DNA of 64,000 bases from Shinisaurus crocodilurus (GCA_021292165.1 CM037877.1:213962716-214026715), one strand, 5' to 3'; shown: positions 33,351-44,848, counted from the first letter of the stretch. Notes: generated by a model not told the origin, from the sequence alone. Made by a program: numbers and translations.

Positions 33351-36300
33351 TCCCTGCATGTTGAAAATTAGCATGTTAGGGAAAATGCAACGTGCAGCTT
33401 AAGTGACAATGACCAACCAGGATCCTCTCTATTTCAGTAAAGACACGTCATAAGATTTATCTCATTGCTCTGGGACCTACTTGAAAAATCAGAGTATGTG
33501 ACATAGATGTGACCCCACCAGAGAAAATATTTTTAGCACTATTGCACCTATCCATCCTTTCCAAAACTGGTCCTCAGTTTTGGCTTAACACTGATGCCTC
33601 TGCAGAATAAAGGAAATCCTAAGGTGATTGATATTGTGTGAATGGTTCTCTGAAGTTATAACTAAGTTATTAACAGTAATTATATTTATTAATCTAGATA
33701 TACTTAGTCTGCAATTGTAAAACAATAACTCAGGAGTAAGCCCCATGAACACAGTGTGGGACTTATTCCCACGTAAACATGCATAGGATTGCACGATACA
33801 TTTCTCATTCTGTTTAATTAGACATCTAGGGTTATTTATAAATAATTGCAAAGTAGTCACAGAACTGAAAGCATCCGTGAATTTGTCAGGGTTCATTTTA
33901 TTTGTATGCAAACTGACTGTGACACACCAAGTTGATGGTGAGAAGTTTCACTTCTACTCTGGGCTCATGCCTGTCAATCACAGAACTCCTAAGAAATGAC
34001 TACCAAATTCCCATTGGTTTGAAACATTCTAGCAGAGCTCTGCTTCCTTCCCCCCTCATAACTTATATTTGAAATTATAAGAACAAGCCAGAAATGGTGG
34101 CATTAATAAATACTTTATTCATCAGTAAAGGACCCTAAAAAACCAATTTACACATTGCTTATCTGAAGAGAACAGGAGTTATTCCATTCTCAACATATTT
34201 AGGAAAACATATTTGGAATACTGACAATATACAGGCCCACAACAGACTCCTAGGCATGTTTACTCAGGAATAAGTTCCCTTGTGGCTAATGGGCCTTAGT
34301 CCTCCTACTATGTGTGCTTGTGGATTGTGGCCCCAATGTATTACCAATTCGCTCAATATTGATTTATATTCATGAAACTATGGTAATAATGCACGTGGGC
34401 GCATGCGTGTGAAAGAGTGAATTCAGAAGTAGCCTCCACAGTGGCCTGGCCTTCCCATTTTTGCAGTGAATAGGTAGGTCCAATGTTCAACGAAGTGGTT
34501 CTTCAACATTTTGCAACCACAAAAACCTTGTCCTCTGTGATGCTCACCCACATACCCCAGAAATGAATGAGACCTTATAACCCTATACAGGCGTTCAGGT
34601 AAATATGTGTGGGCTTAAAGTGGGGAATCAGTGGCTCCACCTTTGACCTTCATTTATTCAGTATGAAGATTCATAGGGGGGTTCTGAATGCATTTGGAAG
34701 CTTCCCTGTGATCGGGAACTCTGTGTTATCAGTCAGGGTTCCCAACCACAGGGAGTCTTCTAAGCTGAATGCCCTTGGAATCTCCCTTCAGACCTTCACA
34801 CTGAAAGCCAGTCTCTAGCTCTCCATGCTGGGATGCATGTTCTGAGTCCCAATCTTTGGAGAAGAAGTGGGTTGAGGAAAAGGAACTCAACTAAGAAAAG
34901 AGGAGCTCCTACCAGGACAAGGCAACAAAGAGCAGAGAGGTCAGATTTAGTCAAAGCCTGCCAACAAAAGGTCAGTGCTGAAAGTAATAAGAGTAGAGAT
35001 TTTTCTAAAGGAAGCCAAGAAGAAAACAAGGACAACTAGAGGCAGAGAAAGACAGAGATTAACTGGTCAGGATTCCTTAATAATTCATCAGTACATTTGG
35101 AAGATGTCAGAGCCCTATTAACCTGGTTGGTTTCACTGACTGCTCTCCAATGCCTCACTGTCCAAAGTACTTAACTATAATAAACAGCAGCACAACAAAA
35201 CACCAATAAAAATCATTAAAGCATAAGCTTCATAATTTAGCACACAGCTTAGCCTCTCCATACTTGATGTGCAGATTGCTGATTGCGATTTATTCCACCC
35301 ATTTATGGATGTCGCATGAAGGCGTGCACTAGATTTATTACTCAGATATTCCATCCATCAACAGCCTGACTGGCAAAAATGGGCAGTTACTACCAGAGAT
35401 AGATGCTGGGCATTTAATTTAACCTTAATTTTCAATAAAGGGGTTGTTTGCCACTCCATATATTTTAAATATTATTTTTAAAATTGGCAGTTTTAATCAA
35501 GATTTAAACCATAGCATATGGACAAGTAACTTGTAGTTACAAGCAACAGATTTTGATGAAAATGTATGGAATGCAAATGTTATTGATAATATGCAACTAC
35601 TAGAGATGGATATAAATGCCATATATTACAGCACAGGGAAGAACAATTCTGGATTGGAACAGCAGGAAATGATGTTCTGGTCTTGACTGTAATGGTGGAG
35701 CAGCACTGGGTCCAGGACTAGGACAAGAGAAATTGAAACAGAGTGCACAGAGTCAGAAAAACTAGTACAAGATGGCCATAAATTAGGACATGCCTTAGGA
35801 GATAGTTTGGAAGGGATTAATGCTAAAGTATCAAGATTGTTTGTGCCTTACTTTTATGACTGTTCAATTTCCATCAGGCAAAAGGATCCATTACCTCCTA
35901 CAATAACTGCTCATCATTGCCATGCCCCTTGGCTGAACAGACCTGTGTGTGTAAATGCACTGTTGCAGCTGTCATAATGAACTGTATTAAATGGCTCAAG
36001 TAGTTGATGGGTAGTTAGATCCCCTTTCCCCTTCTTTATGTCACTTTGCCATGGTTTTACTGCTCACTGAAATGCTTCCTCCTTAACATCTTGATCTCCA
36101 TAAACATTTTTTTATGAATGTCCCAGGAATGTCAAGCATGTAAATAAAAATCCTTCAGCTTGCACATTTCCCTTTTATAAGCTGTCCACATATAATTCTT
36201 TATTTGGCGCATGCCAATTGTCTGGCCCAAAGACAAAATCTAATGATTTCCAATGAACTCTTTTTAAACTAAGTTTTCATTGGGACTGCAATGCACAGAG

Positions 36301-36700
36301 AGGGGGTGTTTTTTTTAAGCCTTTCCTCCCTGGCTACTGTTCTGATGAAGCCTTCCTTTGACATTAGCCTTAGGAGGGAAGCTCCCATTAGCATCACAGC
36401 TAGTTTGGCCCTTGCACCTGTCATTGCAGTACAAGAAGTGACTCCCTCAGTGCTGGGGTGGAGGGTCGGGGGAGAAATACTGGGCTGGTCCAACCACAGA
36501 AACAAGCTAGCCTAGGTAACTGTCTGTGATGTGCCAGTGCCACAGGGTGACCTACCTCAACTACATAGGTATTTTGGAGAGAGGCCCACTGCCTGCATTT
36601 TAAGAGGAGACACACAGATGTAGCTCATCAGCTGCATATTCTCAGCATTCCAGATGATACTTTTGACTTCCACCAGTTACCTGAAGCATGGACACAGTTG
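33351..36700. other. Mostly unassigned; two MITE-like remnants
   Basis: 33712-33800 (caataactcaggagtaagcc and aaacatgcataggattgc) and 34230-34330 (tactcaggaataagttcc) match a common reptile MITE end. The rest has no recognised gene or element. Confidence 0.4.
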
Positions 36701-36709
36701 TAAAGGGGA

Positions 36710-36711
<2 letters not shown>

Positions 36712-36775
<64 letters not shown>
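36712..36775. repeat. (GAT)n microsatellite
   Basis: About 21 GAT units. Confidence 0.97.
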
Positions 36776-36832
36776 ACATTAAAAATGAAAGTGGGAAAAT
36801 GGTATCACAGTCAACTCTTGCTCATTGAACGA

Positions 36833-36864
36833 GTGTGTGTGTGTGCGTGTGTGTGTGTGTGTGT
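36833..36864. repeat. (GT)n microsatellite
   Basis: About 16 GT units with one GC interruption. Confidence 0.95.
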
Positions 36865-37785
36865 ATTTGCCTAGTTCTACAAATGAACCTTTGGCTGGCC
36901 CCATGGGATTGGGACAAAAGTGACGCTATGTGATATCTGTGGACAGGTGTTGAAAATAATATAGCATAATAGAAACTGTGGTGGAATAAATTATACCTAA
37001 TGATTTTGAGTCAAACATCAAATTTAGCTATGGTCACAGAATAACTGCCCTACCAACAGTGTAAGTATTGGCACAAAACTACACCACTGCTACCAACACT
37101 ACCACTCCTGTATTTTAAGATAATATCTTCTTATAGAACACTGAGGAATGGCAACCTATGTTCTAACTGTTATAATTTATATCAACAAAATAGGGGCACA
37201 ACCTCACATTTCTGCCTATGAAAATGTCTAGTGAATTTCCAAATGGATATTGAACTTGGACTTGCCAAACTGAAACAGGAAGCATTTTACTATCCATCCA
37301 GGTGTCATTTTCAGGGCCCAGGCTCTCCTTTCAGCTTTTTGTACCTTGAAAAGTTTTAGAATGAAGATTACCGGTACATGGTGCAACACTTCCCCCTTGT
37401 GGTAGGTGCTGCTATTATTTCAATTTTCATAACAAAGTGCATGTTTTATTAAAAGTGGCTTTCTCACCTGACAAAACATAAACATTAGTTGTGGAGGCCA
37501 CATGAAGACTCAATATTAGTATCACTACAGCACAAACACACCAGTTACCAGTTCATAGATCAGATAAGGTTAATTTTGTGATGGTCTTCTTCAGTTTCAC
37601 ACTCTCGCCCCAACAAGTATTTCATGATAATCGTGACCACAGAGGCTTTCCTTAATAGAGAAGTTTGAAAAAATCCTACTTTGCATAACTGGGTGGTGAA
37701 AATCAAAAAGAAGAAAATATATATTTAGCGCTTGGTCATGCTGAGAATAAAACATGTCCTAAATCAACATTGGGTCAGCAATATC
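36865..37785. other. No recognised feature
   Basis: Unassigned AT-rich sequence. Confidence 0.5.
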
Positions 37786-37800
37786 GCTCCTGCTACTGCT

Positions 37801-38617
37801 TTTTTTAAATTAATTTTTTAAATTTTTAATTTTTCACATCTTACAACTACTAATGAATACAACAACAAAAAACACACAACATAAACATTGTGCACCCCCC
37901 CACCTCTTGGGACCAAGTTATATTTCTCACCCCAATTTTTTTTTATTTTTTATTTTGTATATATACAAGATATTATTCTATATTCCAAAAATATAACAAA
38001 TCTTGACAAGGTTTGTTCCCCCTCCCCTTTACCAACACATAATCCAAAAATTTACCCCAAATGTTCACAAAGGTGTCTTTCTCCAATGGTCCTTTTTGAC
38101 ACTTAATATTACAAGTTAATTTATCATTTAACGCGATATCCCATACCTCTGTATACCATTCATTAATTGAAAACACATGTTGAACCTTCCAATTCCTAGC
38201 TATCATTAATTTTGCTGCTGTTAACAAATTCACAATAAATTCTTTTGTATTTTTTAAACAAACTAACTTTTCTGTAATTGTTAACAATGCTAATTTTGGG
38301 CAGACTTCTAATTCCATTCCAATTATTTCTGATATTTCTGCAAATACTTTCTGCCAAAATTCCAGAACATTTTTACAGCTCCACCACATGTGGGCATACA
38401 TACCTTTTACATTACATCCTCTCCAACACAATGCGGAGCAATTTTTATCTATCCGATTTAATCTTACTGGAGTTAAATACCATCTCCATACCACTTTATA
38501 AAAATTCTCTTTTATCCTAGTTGACATAACTCTTACAATACGTCTATCCCAAATATTTTTCCAACTTTGTTTCGATATTTCCTCATCAAATTCATTATCC
38601 CATAACACTTTAAGAGA
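37801..38617 (-). mobile_element. L1 3' end, antisense, with 15-bp target duplication
   Basis: A perfect direct repeat gctcctgctactgct at 37786-37800 and 38618-38632 bounds an 817-bp insert. It starts with an antisense T/A-rich 3' UTR and ends with the 5'-truncated ORF2. Target-primed reverse transcription with 5' truncation explains this structure. Confidence 0.95.
37973..38617 (-). pseudogene. L1 ORF2 C-terminal fragment, open frame
   Basis: About 214 codons of the ORF2 C-terminus remain open with no stop, from the 5' truncation point to the natural stop at 37973. Blocks MSTRIKENFYKVVWRWYLTP, ALCWRGCNVKGMYAHMWWSC (Cys-x3-Cys-x7-His-x4-Cys) and IARNWKVQHVFSINEWYTEV are visible. It lacks the endonuclease and reverse transcriptase, so it is not functional. 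An open frame this long in dead sequence suggests a recent insertion. The related copy in 53566-59097 is similar but not identical, so it comes from a different source L1. Confidence 0.9.
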
Positions 38618-38644
38618 GCTCCTGCTACTGCTGTCTTTTAGCAT

Positions 38645-38814
38645 TTACACAGCACCAGCAATATGTTAGGTGCTGTTGATAACATAATGTGAAGGGATAT
38701 GCAGAGCTTAACTGTGGAATTTGCTTGAGCTATAGAATTTTCTTCCAAAATATGGGGTGGCTAGCATATCAATGTTTTAAAATAATAAACAAGCTAACTA
38801 ACAAATATATCACC
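38645..38814. other. No recognised feature
   Basis: Short unassigned spacer between the L1 and the CR1 tail. Confidence 0.4.
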
Positions 38815-39692
38815 TTCAGGATCAGAGTCACCTTCCCTCTTAATACCAGTTGCTGGGGAACAACAGGGGTTGAGGGCTATTGGCCTCATGACATGTTGGT
38901 GACCTTCCCATCAGGGATGGGGACTCGGACTCGAGGACTCGACTCGTGAGTCAGACTGAGTCCCCCCTCTGACTCGACTCGGACTCGAGTCCCAATATTT
39001 TTAATGGGACTCGAGACTCGACTCGGGACTCGAGACCAAGGACTCGTCAACATCCCTGGGCTGTTGACGAGTCTTCTGGCTGTGCCAGAAGGAGCGTGAT
39101 CACCAGTGAAGAGCGTATGGAAGCGAGGCGCGCCGCTGCTTGGCCACTATGGACAGCTACCAGGAGCGCAGCCCCAACCATGTGTTGAGATTTATTTTGA
39201 TTGATGTGTTGTTGTGGGGGGTTTGGGTTAGGGTCAGACATTTTGGGTTTGGCTGCCTCTGCCTGCCTGTTTAGGGTTCCCTGCCTCCTCTGCCTGCCTG
39301 GTTATTTTGGGTTTGTCTGCCTGGTCTGTTCTTGCCAAAATCAGTTGCAGAGTTTTGAAATAAAAAGGCACACTTGTGCCTAGAATTTATTTACGCCACA
39401 CATCTGAAGTAGCCTTATTTTGTTGGGGGGAAACCCCATTGATTTTAATAGGGACTCGTGGAGTCAGTTTTGGGAGTGACTCAGGACTCGTGACTCGTGA
39501 GTCACCATTTTGGACCAAGGACTCGGACTCGGACTCGAGACTCGGGTCCAAAGACTCATGACTCGACTCGTGACTCGAGACCAAGGACTCTTCAACATCC
39601 CTGCTTCCCATAGGCATCTGAAGGAAACAGGATGCTTGTCAAATAGTCCTTTGGTCTGATCCAGCGGGGCACTTATCTTCTGCGCTGTTTGT
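38815..39692 (+). mobile_element. CR1 3' UTR end, split by the GACTCG-rich element
   Basis: The left part (38815-38911: cttaataccagttgctgggg, ggcctcatgac, ccttcccat) and the right part (39604-39692: aggcatctgaaggaaacagg, tcctttggtctgatccagcg) are one CR1 3' end interrupted after cttcccat. The copies at 8856 and 51545 show the uninterrupted arrangement (cttcccataagcatccgg at 51908-51925). Confidence 0.85.
38912..39603. mobile_element. hAT-like element (692 bp) built of GACTCG-type repeats
   Basis: It starts cagggatggggactcgg and ends ctcttcaacatccctg; the outer 8 bases are inverted (cagggatg and catccctg). A perfect 8-bp direct repeat, cttcccat, flanks it (38904-38911 and 39604-39611). Both ends consist of many variants of gactcg, ggactcgag and gactcgtga over about 100-140 bases. 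The middle (39060-39440) is ordinary sequence. A 31-base terminal motif at 39573-39603 is repeated with one mismatch at 39028-39058, so the end is duplicated internally. No transposase or other coding capacity seen. Confidence 0.88.
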
Positions 39693-39929
39693 GAGGAAAC
39701 AGTTGCTGTGACACTATGCAACATGAGGCACTTTCCTAGGGGTTGCATCCCCATAATTCTCAAAAGTTATTCTGAGCACTGGATAGAGGAACAGAACAAA
39801 AATTCATTATGAGAAACAATCTTGCTGTAAGAGTGAATTCACACAACTGTTGTGCTTTTGGCACTGGTGAACTGTTATGTTTTAGTTGTGGGCTCAAAAT
39901 ATGGCTTGCACTGAAGTAACTGCGTAAGC

Positions 39930-40052
39930 CACTCCTCTTCAACCAGATATTTTGGACTACAGCTCTTAGCCTCCCTGACCATTGTCCATGCTGGCTGGGG
40001 CTGATGGGAGTTGAAGTCTAAAACATCTGGAGGGCTCCAGTTCGGGGAAAGG
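39930..40052. mobile_element. Palindromic hAT-like element, decayed
   Basis: The arms ttttggactacagctctt (39950) and gggagttgaagtctaaaa (40006) are inverted, as are outer blocks ctcttcaaccag and ggggaaaggtg. It belongs to the same family as 61738-61875. Confidence 0.65.
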
Positions 40053-40700
40053 TGTGGGAGCCATTCCTTATGAACAGAGCCATTTCAAATCTTGAATCTG
40101 TAGTGAATGTGCATGGCTGGGAGAGCAGGGTTGTGTGCATCCCCCCCCCCCAACCTGACCTACGCACGTTCATTTAATGGCCAGAATACAGCCTGGATGA
40201 TCTCCATACAATTGAACACCTAGCCTTTTCAGGGTTCCCGGTCATGTGGAAAGAGCCCTACATGTCTATAACTGCACGTACAGAGGCTCTAGTTCAACCT
40301 TCAAATGAATGTATATAGTTCAGGGAAGGGCCTGCCTTTCTGAAATGTGTTTATTCATCACCACAGACTGAAGGTCTGAAAAGGGCTCGTGGTGTCGCTC
40401 ACATCTAAAAACCTTCTTAACAGTGTGAGGGAAGCAGTAAAGGAGGCATGTCCCATTACTCATGTCTGGAACTAATCTCACAAGTAGTTCACTACAAATA
40501 CATTTTGAGACCTGACTGAAAACAAACAACCACCAAAATAGCTCACCTAGAGCACCAAGTGGTGTATTTGTTTGCTGTAAACCAGGTTAGAGATTGATAA
40601 ATATATATAAATGAATAAATGGCGAGACGGTCATGTAAACTGTCCCATACATAGCAGACCTTTGACACAGTCAAGAAGGGCTGGAATATTCTCTGCCCAA
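40053..40700. other. No recognised feature
   Basis: Unassigned, with a C run near 40142. Confidence 0.45.
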
Positions 40701-40708
40701 CTATACAG

Positions 40709-40868
40709 GCCTGTGGCTTACGCTGGCTCAGCTTGTCTAAGTTTGGAAAGCTAAGCAGGGTTAGGCCTGGTTATTACTTGGATGGGAGACCCCTCCTCTA
40801 GTTTCCTGCACTGAGCAGGGGGTTGGACTCAATAGCCTTGTAGGCTCCTTCCAACTCTATGATCTATG
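40709..40868 (+). mobile_element. 5S rRNA-derived SINE with CR1-like tail, copy 2
   Basis: Same structure as 25138-25298: a 5S-like head with ggaaagctaagcagggtt and ttacttggatgggagacc, then the junction cctcctctag, then the CR1-type end gggttggactcaatagcc to gatctatgaa. It is closer than copy 1 to true 5S in the internal promoter (aagctaagcaggg). About 94 percent identical to copy 1 by eye. Confidence 0.92.
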
Positions 40869-40905
40869 AAATCTACTCCCAGTCAAGGCAATGGGGTAGC
40901 AGCAC

Positions 40906-41066
40906 TGTCAGATTATTTCAGAGAAGAATCCAGGCCAAAATGGATGCCTAACAGAACACCTTCATTGCCTAGAACAATCTAGAACAGCAGCATAGCTCAC
41001 TGACTCCGTTTGGGCACAGTACTACCTAAAGATAGAATAGCAACATAATAGTTAAACTCCCCATCA
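40906..41066 (-). repeat. 3' LTR of the miniature element
   Basis: Starts tgtcagattatttcagagaag minus its last base, and ends gttaaactccccatca. In sense orientation it has TG...CA ends. It differs from the other LTR by scattered substitutions and small gaps, indicating an old insertion. Confidence 0.85.
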
Positions 41067-41109
41067 CATCTCCTCACTCCAGTTACTTTAGGCCTGTATA
41101 CATCCTACT

Positions 41110-41569
41110 TTAGAAATGAAAAATGTGTCCGGTTAATGATAGTCTCAACATGAACAGGTTTCCTGACAATCCGACCATAACGAGTAACAACTTGGCCACT
41201 GGACTGTCTTTTAGTGTCTGTCTGTCTCTGACTGTGCTGAAATGGATAGATCTCCTGACGCTGAGTCTGGAAGCACACAGGGAATTTCTTCTTGTATTTG
41301 TGTAGTCTTCGGTATTAGTTGAAGATGTCTGTGGTTTCAGTGAATTCTCCTTGGCAAAGGATGTGAAGATATGGTCAGCTTCCTTTCCCATAGCATAGAT
41401 GAGAGAACTAACTTGCACTTCTCCCATCTCCTGGCTTGTGGAGCTTTGTTGCTATGCAGAAGCAAGCATATATATTCCTTCCAATTTGGTCATTCTGAGG
41501 GTCTGTGGAAATAAACTGTGCCATGGCAAGCAATTCTTGAACAGTTTCAGGCTTAGACTTCTGACACCA
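41110..41569 (-). pseudogene. gag-like remnant of the LTR element
   Basis: From the primer-binding side, the first frame reads roughly MAQFISTDPQNDQ, then a frame break. The frame 41427-41110 reads EVQVSSLIYAMGKEADHIF, resembling the gag capsid region of vertebrate Ty3/gypsy elements. Its end and an adjacent frame contain VTRYGRIVRKPV, which resembles the end of a gypsy pol polyprotein. So gag appears joined to the pol tail by a large internal deletion. Not functional. The family match is by motif style and not searched. Confidence 0.65.
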
Positions 41570-41740
41570 TGTCAGGTTATTTCAGAGAAGAAAGAAGTCA
41601 GACCAAAATGGATGTCCAGCAGAACAATGACTTTATTGCCTGGAACAATCTAGAACAGTAGCATAATTGACTGCCTCAGTTTGGACACAGTGCCTCCTAT
41701 AGATTAGAATAGCAATATAACAGTTAAACTCCCCACTGCA
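41570..41740 (-). repeat. 5' LTR of the miniature element
   Basis: Parallels 40906-41066: tgtcaggttatttcagag, ggaacaatctagaacag, gttaaactccccactgca. It has an extra stretch near 41591-41600 relative to the 3' LTR. Confidence 0.85.
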
Positions 41741-42304
41741 GGAACCATCATGAGTGACTGTTTGGAAGGGAAAGAGCCACCACCACTGAGCCACCACTGC
41801 CACCACCGCCACACAAAAGAGCGTAGTTTGCATACTGGAGGGACTTCTCTGGGTCTGTGTAGAGGCTTCTAGTGGCCTGTGTGTAGGCATGAACTGATGA
41901 CATCATTGGAATGCACAGGCTCCCAAAGGACACTACATGGTGCAACATTATTGCATCTTCTGCACCAGATGGGCCTCTTTGGTCATTGTTCAATGGTGCG
42001 ACTGGTAAGTGCAAAGGTCTGTCCTGTGCCTTTAAATTTACTTGTAGCAGGGGTTAATAAAAACTATCTGTATCTGGGCAGAGTCCTGTGCATAGAACCT
42101 AATGGGCTAAAGGGGCAGATCCTATGTGCTCAGAGGCATGGCCCGGGGGCAAAGGGGTAGAGTCTGGGACAGATCCCAGCAACAAAAGGGTGGAGCCAAG
42201 TGGTAAGTGGACAGAATCTTCAAAAAATGCTCTGTTCATCTGTGGTACAGAGCTATTCCAAGGGCTTAGAAGTCTCCTGCCACAAAGCAATCCATTCATG
42301 CATG
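41741..42304. other. No recognised feature
   Basis: Unassigned. Contains a CCACCAC-type low-complexity patch near 41778-41812. Confidence 0.45.
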
Positions 42305-42312
42305 ATACCAGG

Positions 42313-42857
42313 CAGGGCCGGAGCTACCACTAGGCAGACCCAGGCGGCTGCCTAGGGCGCGTGGCGGAACAGGGCGCAGCATTTCTGCACCCCTTCCTCG
42401 CCTCCGGCGCGCTCCTGCCCCACCTGCCGCCTCCGCCGCGCCTCCCCAGCCCGCCTGCCAGCCTGCCGCCGCTGCACCTCCCCCCCGCGCACGCGCCCGC
42501 CCGCCCGCCCGCCAGCCACCTACCTACCTTCCCGTCCGTCGTTTCTGGAGCCCCGCCGGCGTTGTTTTGGCGGGAGGAGGAACCAGGGCAACAGGGCTTA
42601 AACAGCCCTGTTGCCCTGGTTTCCCCGGCAAAAAAAAAAAAGCGTGGGGGTCCCGTTGCGTCGGAGGCGGTGGCGGCAGGCGGCAGCGGCAGCAGCAGCG
42701 GGGGCGGGGGGAAGGTAGGTGGTGGTGGGGCGGCGGCGGCACGGGGGGGGGTTGCAGAGCAGGGCTGCTTTGCTCCAGAGCCCCCCCCACGGCACGAGAG
42801 GGGGGGGCGCTAAATATAATTTGGCCTAGGGCGCCAAACAGCCCTGCACCGTTCCTG
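42313..42857. mobile_element. GC-rich hAT-like element (545 bp)
   Basis: A perfect 8-bp direct repeat, ataccagg (42305-42312 and 42858-42865), bounds the insert. It begins cagggccggagctacc, and the reverse complement of its end begins caggaacggtgcaggg (9 of the first 12 match). Subterminal blocks ctgcctagggcgc and ggcctagggcgcc are also present. The core is very GC-rich, with GGC, CCG and GGGG runs and CpGs, which yields long artificial frames of Pro, Gly and Arg on both strands. Within it, accagggcaacagggcttaa and its inverse form a hairpin near 42582-42622. Confidence 0.87.
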
Positions 42858-42944
42858 ATACCAGGCCAGCTCTGATCAACACAGCGCATTGCAGACAAGC
42901 ACAAAGCAAGAACTCAAAGTTCAGACTTAAGCAGTTAAGCCAGA

Positions 42945-43165
42945 GTTCACCTAAGAACAAGCCATGGGTTAACTTTGGGTTGTTTAACCCACGAACAACC
43001 CAACATGTCTGGGTTCAGCCATCATACTAACAACCTACGAATGAGCCAATTGTAGGTTGTTGTTTAAAAGTGGAAGTGGTGGGCATGCAGGAGGCAGCAT
43101 GCCAGGTCTCTCCTGCTCGTGCATGATAACCCATGGGTTGTCATTATATGAGAACCAGGTCAGAG
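42945..43165. repeat. Foldback repeat related to 27220-27413
   Basis: aagccatgggttaact with gggttgtttaaccc on the left, and gataacccatgggttgtc followed by gagaaccaggtc on the right, resemble the ends of the 27220 copy. Boundaries approximate. Confidence 0.5.
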
Positions 43166-44795
43166 CTTCTTCTTAGGACCTGAAAATGAGGATGCCATTC
43201 CAGTTCTGTGCTGTGCTGATTCTGGCTATTATGAACCTGATGATTGGAGGGTGTTGTTGTTTGGCAGGAGGGGCAATTTGGATCAATGGATAACAGGGCT
43301 GCAGGGCCTGCAATAGTGGCAAGTACTTGAACAAACATAGAGAGCTAGTCCTCTCAGTGTGCCACCTCTTTGCCCCACCTTCCTGCCCTGCAGGACAGGG
43401 CCAGCCTGACATCGCACTCGTGGCAAGCGGCATCACCATCATTGTCATCATAGTCCTCTGCTGCTGATACTGCTGCTGTCATGAGCAACAAATGAGCAAG
43501 CAATGAGGCAGGCAGTGACCAGGCTATGCTCTCACTTGCAATAGAAGCTGAGGAGGCTCTGAGCAAGAGAAGTAGCCAGGTGTGGTGGCAGAATAACAAT
43601 CTGAATTTTAAAAAATGAGATTAAATATTAATTTAAAATGGCCAGGCATTTGCCTCCTGTGCCTGGTTTGATGAGACGGTGCTGGGAGGCTGGAAAACAG
43701 AATTCCAGCAACCCAAGAATGCACTTCTATGTGTACAACCGCTGCTCCTTTTCAAGAGACAGGGAAGCAGTGCCCATTCCCCATTTTCTAACAGAAGGCA
43801 AGTTGTAAGATACTGAAAGTATGGCCAGTAGGAGGAACACAATGAGTCCTGTGACTTAAGTGTTACAGGCCACCCAACTGTGTTTTAACATAGGGCTCCT
43901 TGTCATTGCTGTTTTAGTGTGGTGCTGCTGGTAAGACGATTCCTAACGTATATATAATTTCTAACTTGATCAGCCATTGCAGCAGGGTTAGTTGGCCCAT
44001 TAAGAAGAATCACAGTAATTGAAGAATGCTTGTCTTCCCTTAATTGACTGTCTCAGAGGGTAGGCCACTGATCAATGGGTTAACTAGGATCTACTGAATA
44101 GAACTTAAGTGTTGTTAAATCACAGAACAGCTTAGTATTATTAAACCACAACACAACCGCAGAATTGTATGGCAGGCAGGAGCAGACAACTGGAAAGGGA
44201 GATGTCAGACTCTTTCTCATCTGCTGTACATATGCATCCTCGCCCTTCTGCCAGCCTTTCTCATCCAATCTGAGCTAGCCTCTGCAGCTATCCCAGGAAA
44301 ATCCTCTTCCAGACCTTTTCTGCCAAACCCATTTTAGGTGGGAGGGTGTCCAACAACAAATCTTTTCACTAAACTTCAAATTTCATTCCTGCTGTTTTCT
44401 CTCGTACCACAGAGACCCTCCCCTCGCCTGTGCCCTGCTTTCACTGGGTGGGCTGTAGTAATACCTCAACCCATAGCCCTTCCCCCACCCACGCTAATGT
44501 GCCTACCTATGAAATGGTCACATATGTGTAGCCAATTTCATGGGCATTTCCCACCAGATTCTTGGTCTTTGGTGAACAGGTAAAAAATGACCCAGATGAT
44601 TGGTCCCACTCCCTCCCATGTGGTTTTGGTATTCACACCAGCATCACAGCCATGTAGAATCACGTTACAGGGAAGTGTTCTCGTGGTGTTGCATGTGTGT
44701 GGGACCGAATTCTTTCCTGAACCCATCCATCCATGAGGATCTCCATCCATAAAACATGTCTTACCTCTGCTAAGAAGTACTAACACACTTTAAAG
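43166..44795. other. No recognised feature
   Basis: Unassigned sequence of about 1.6 kb. Several short frames without domain evidence. Confidence 0.45.
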
Positions 44796-44800
44796 GAAGG

Positions 44801-44816
44801 TGTGCGTGCGCGCGCG

Positions 44817-44847
<31 letters not shown>

Positions 44848-44848
44848 A
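44801..44848. repeat. (GT/CG/CA)n alternating microsatellite
   Basis: A run of TGCG and CG units passes directly into CA units, an alternating purine-pyrimidine tract able to adopt Z-DNA. Confidence 0.95.

Larger units (their letters stand above)
40906..41740 (-). mobile_element. Miniature Ty3/gypsy-type LTR retrotransposon (835 bp)
   Basis: Two direct repeats of 161 and 171 bp bound an internal part of about 500 bp. In minus sense, a primer-binding-site-like tggtgtcagaag follows the right LTR directly (41569 downward), and a purine tract ggagtgaggagatg lies next to the left LTR (41067-41080). Remnants of gag and a C-terminal tail lie between them. Protease, reverse transcriptase and integrase are missing, so this is a deletion derivative like plant TRIM elements. 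Clear 5-bp target duplication not seen (agcac versus ggaac). The 5S SINE lies just outside. Confidence 0.82.

Noticed and set aside
36712..36775. CRISPR array or other regularly spaced repeat
   Set aside because: Simple trinucleotide repeat without spacers. No CRISPR-like structure exists anywhere in the window, and the genome is eukaryotic.
42361..42904. Pro- and Gly-rich open frames
   Set aside because: They follow from GC runs in the hAT-like element and exist on both strands.
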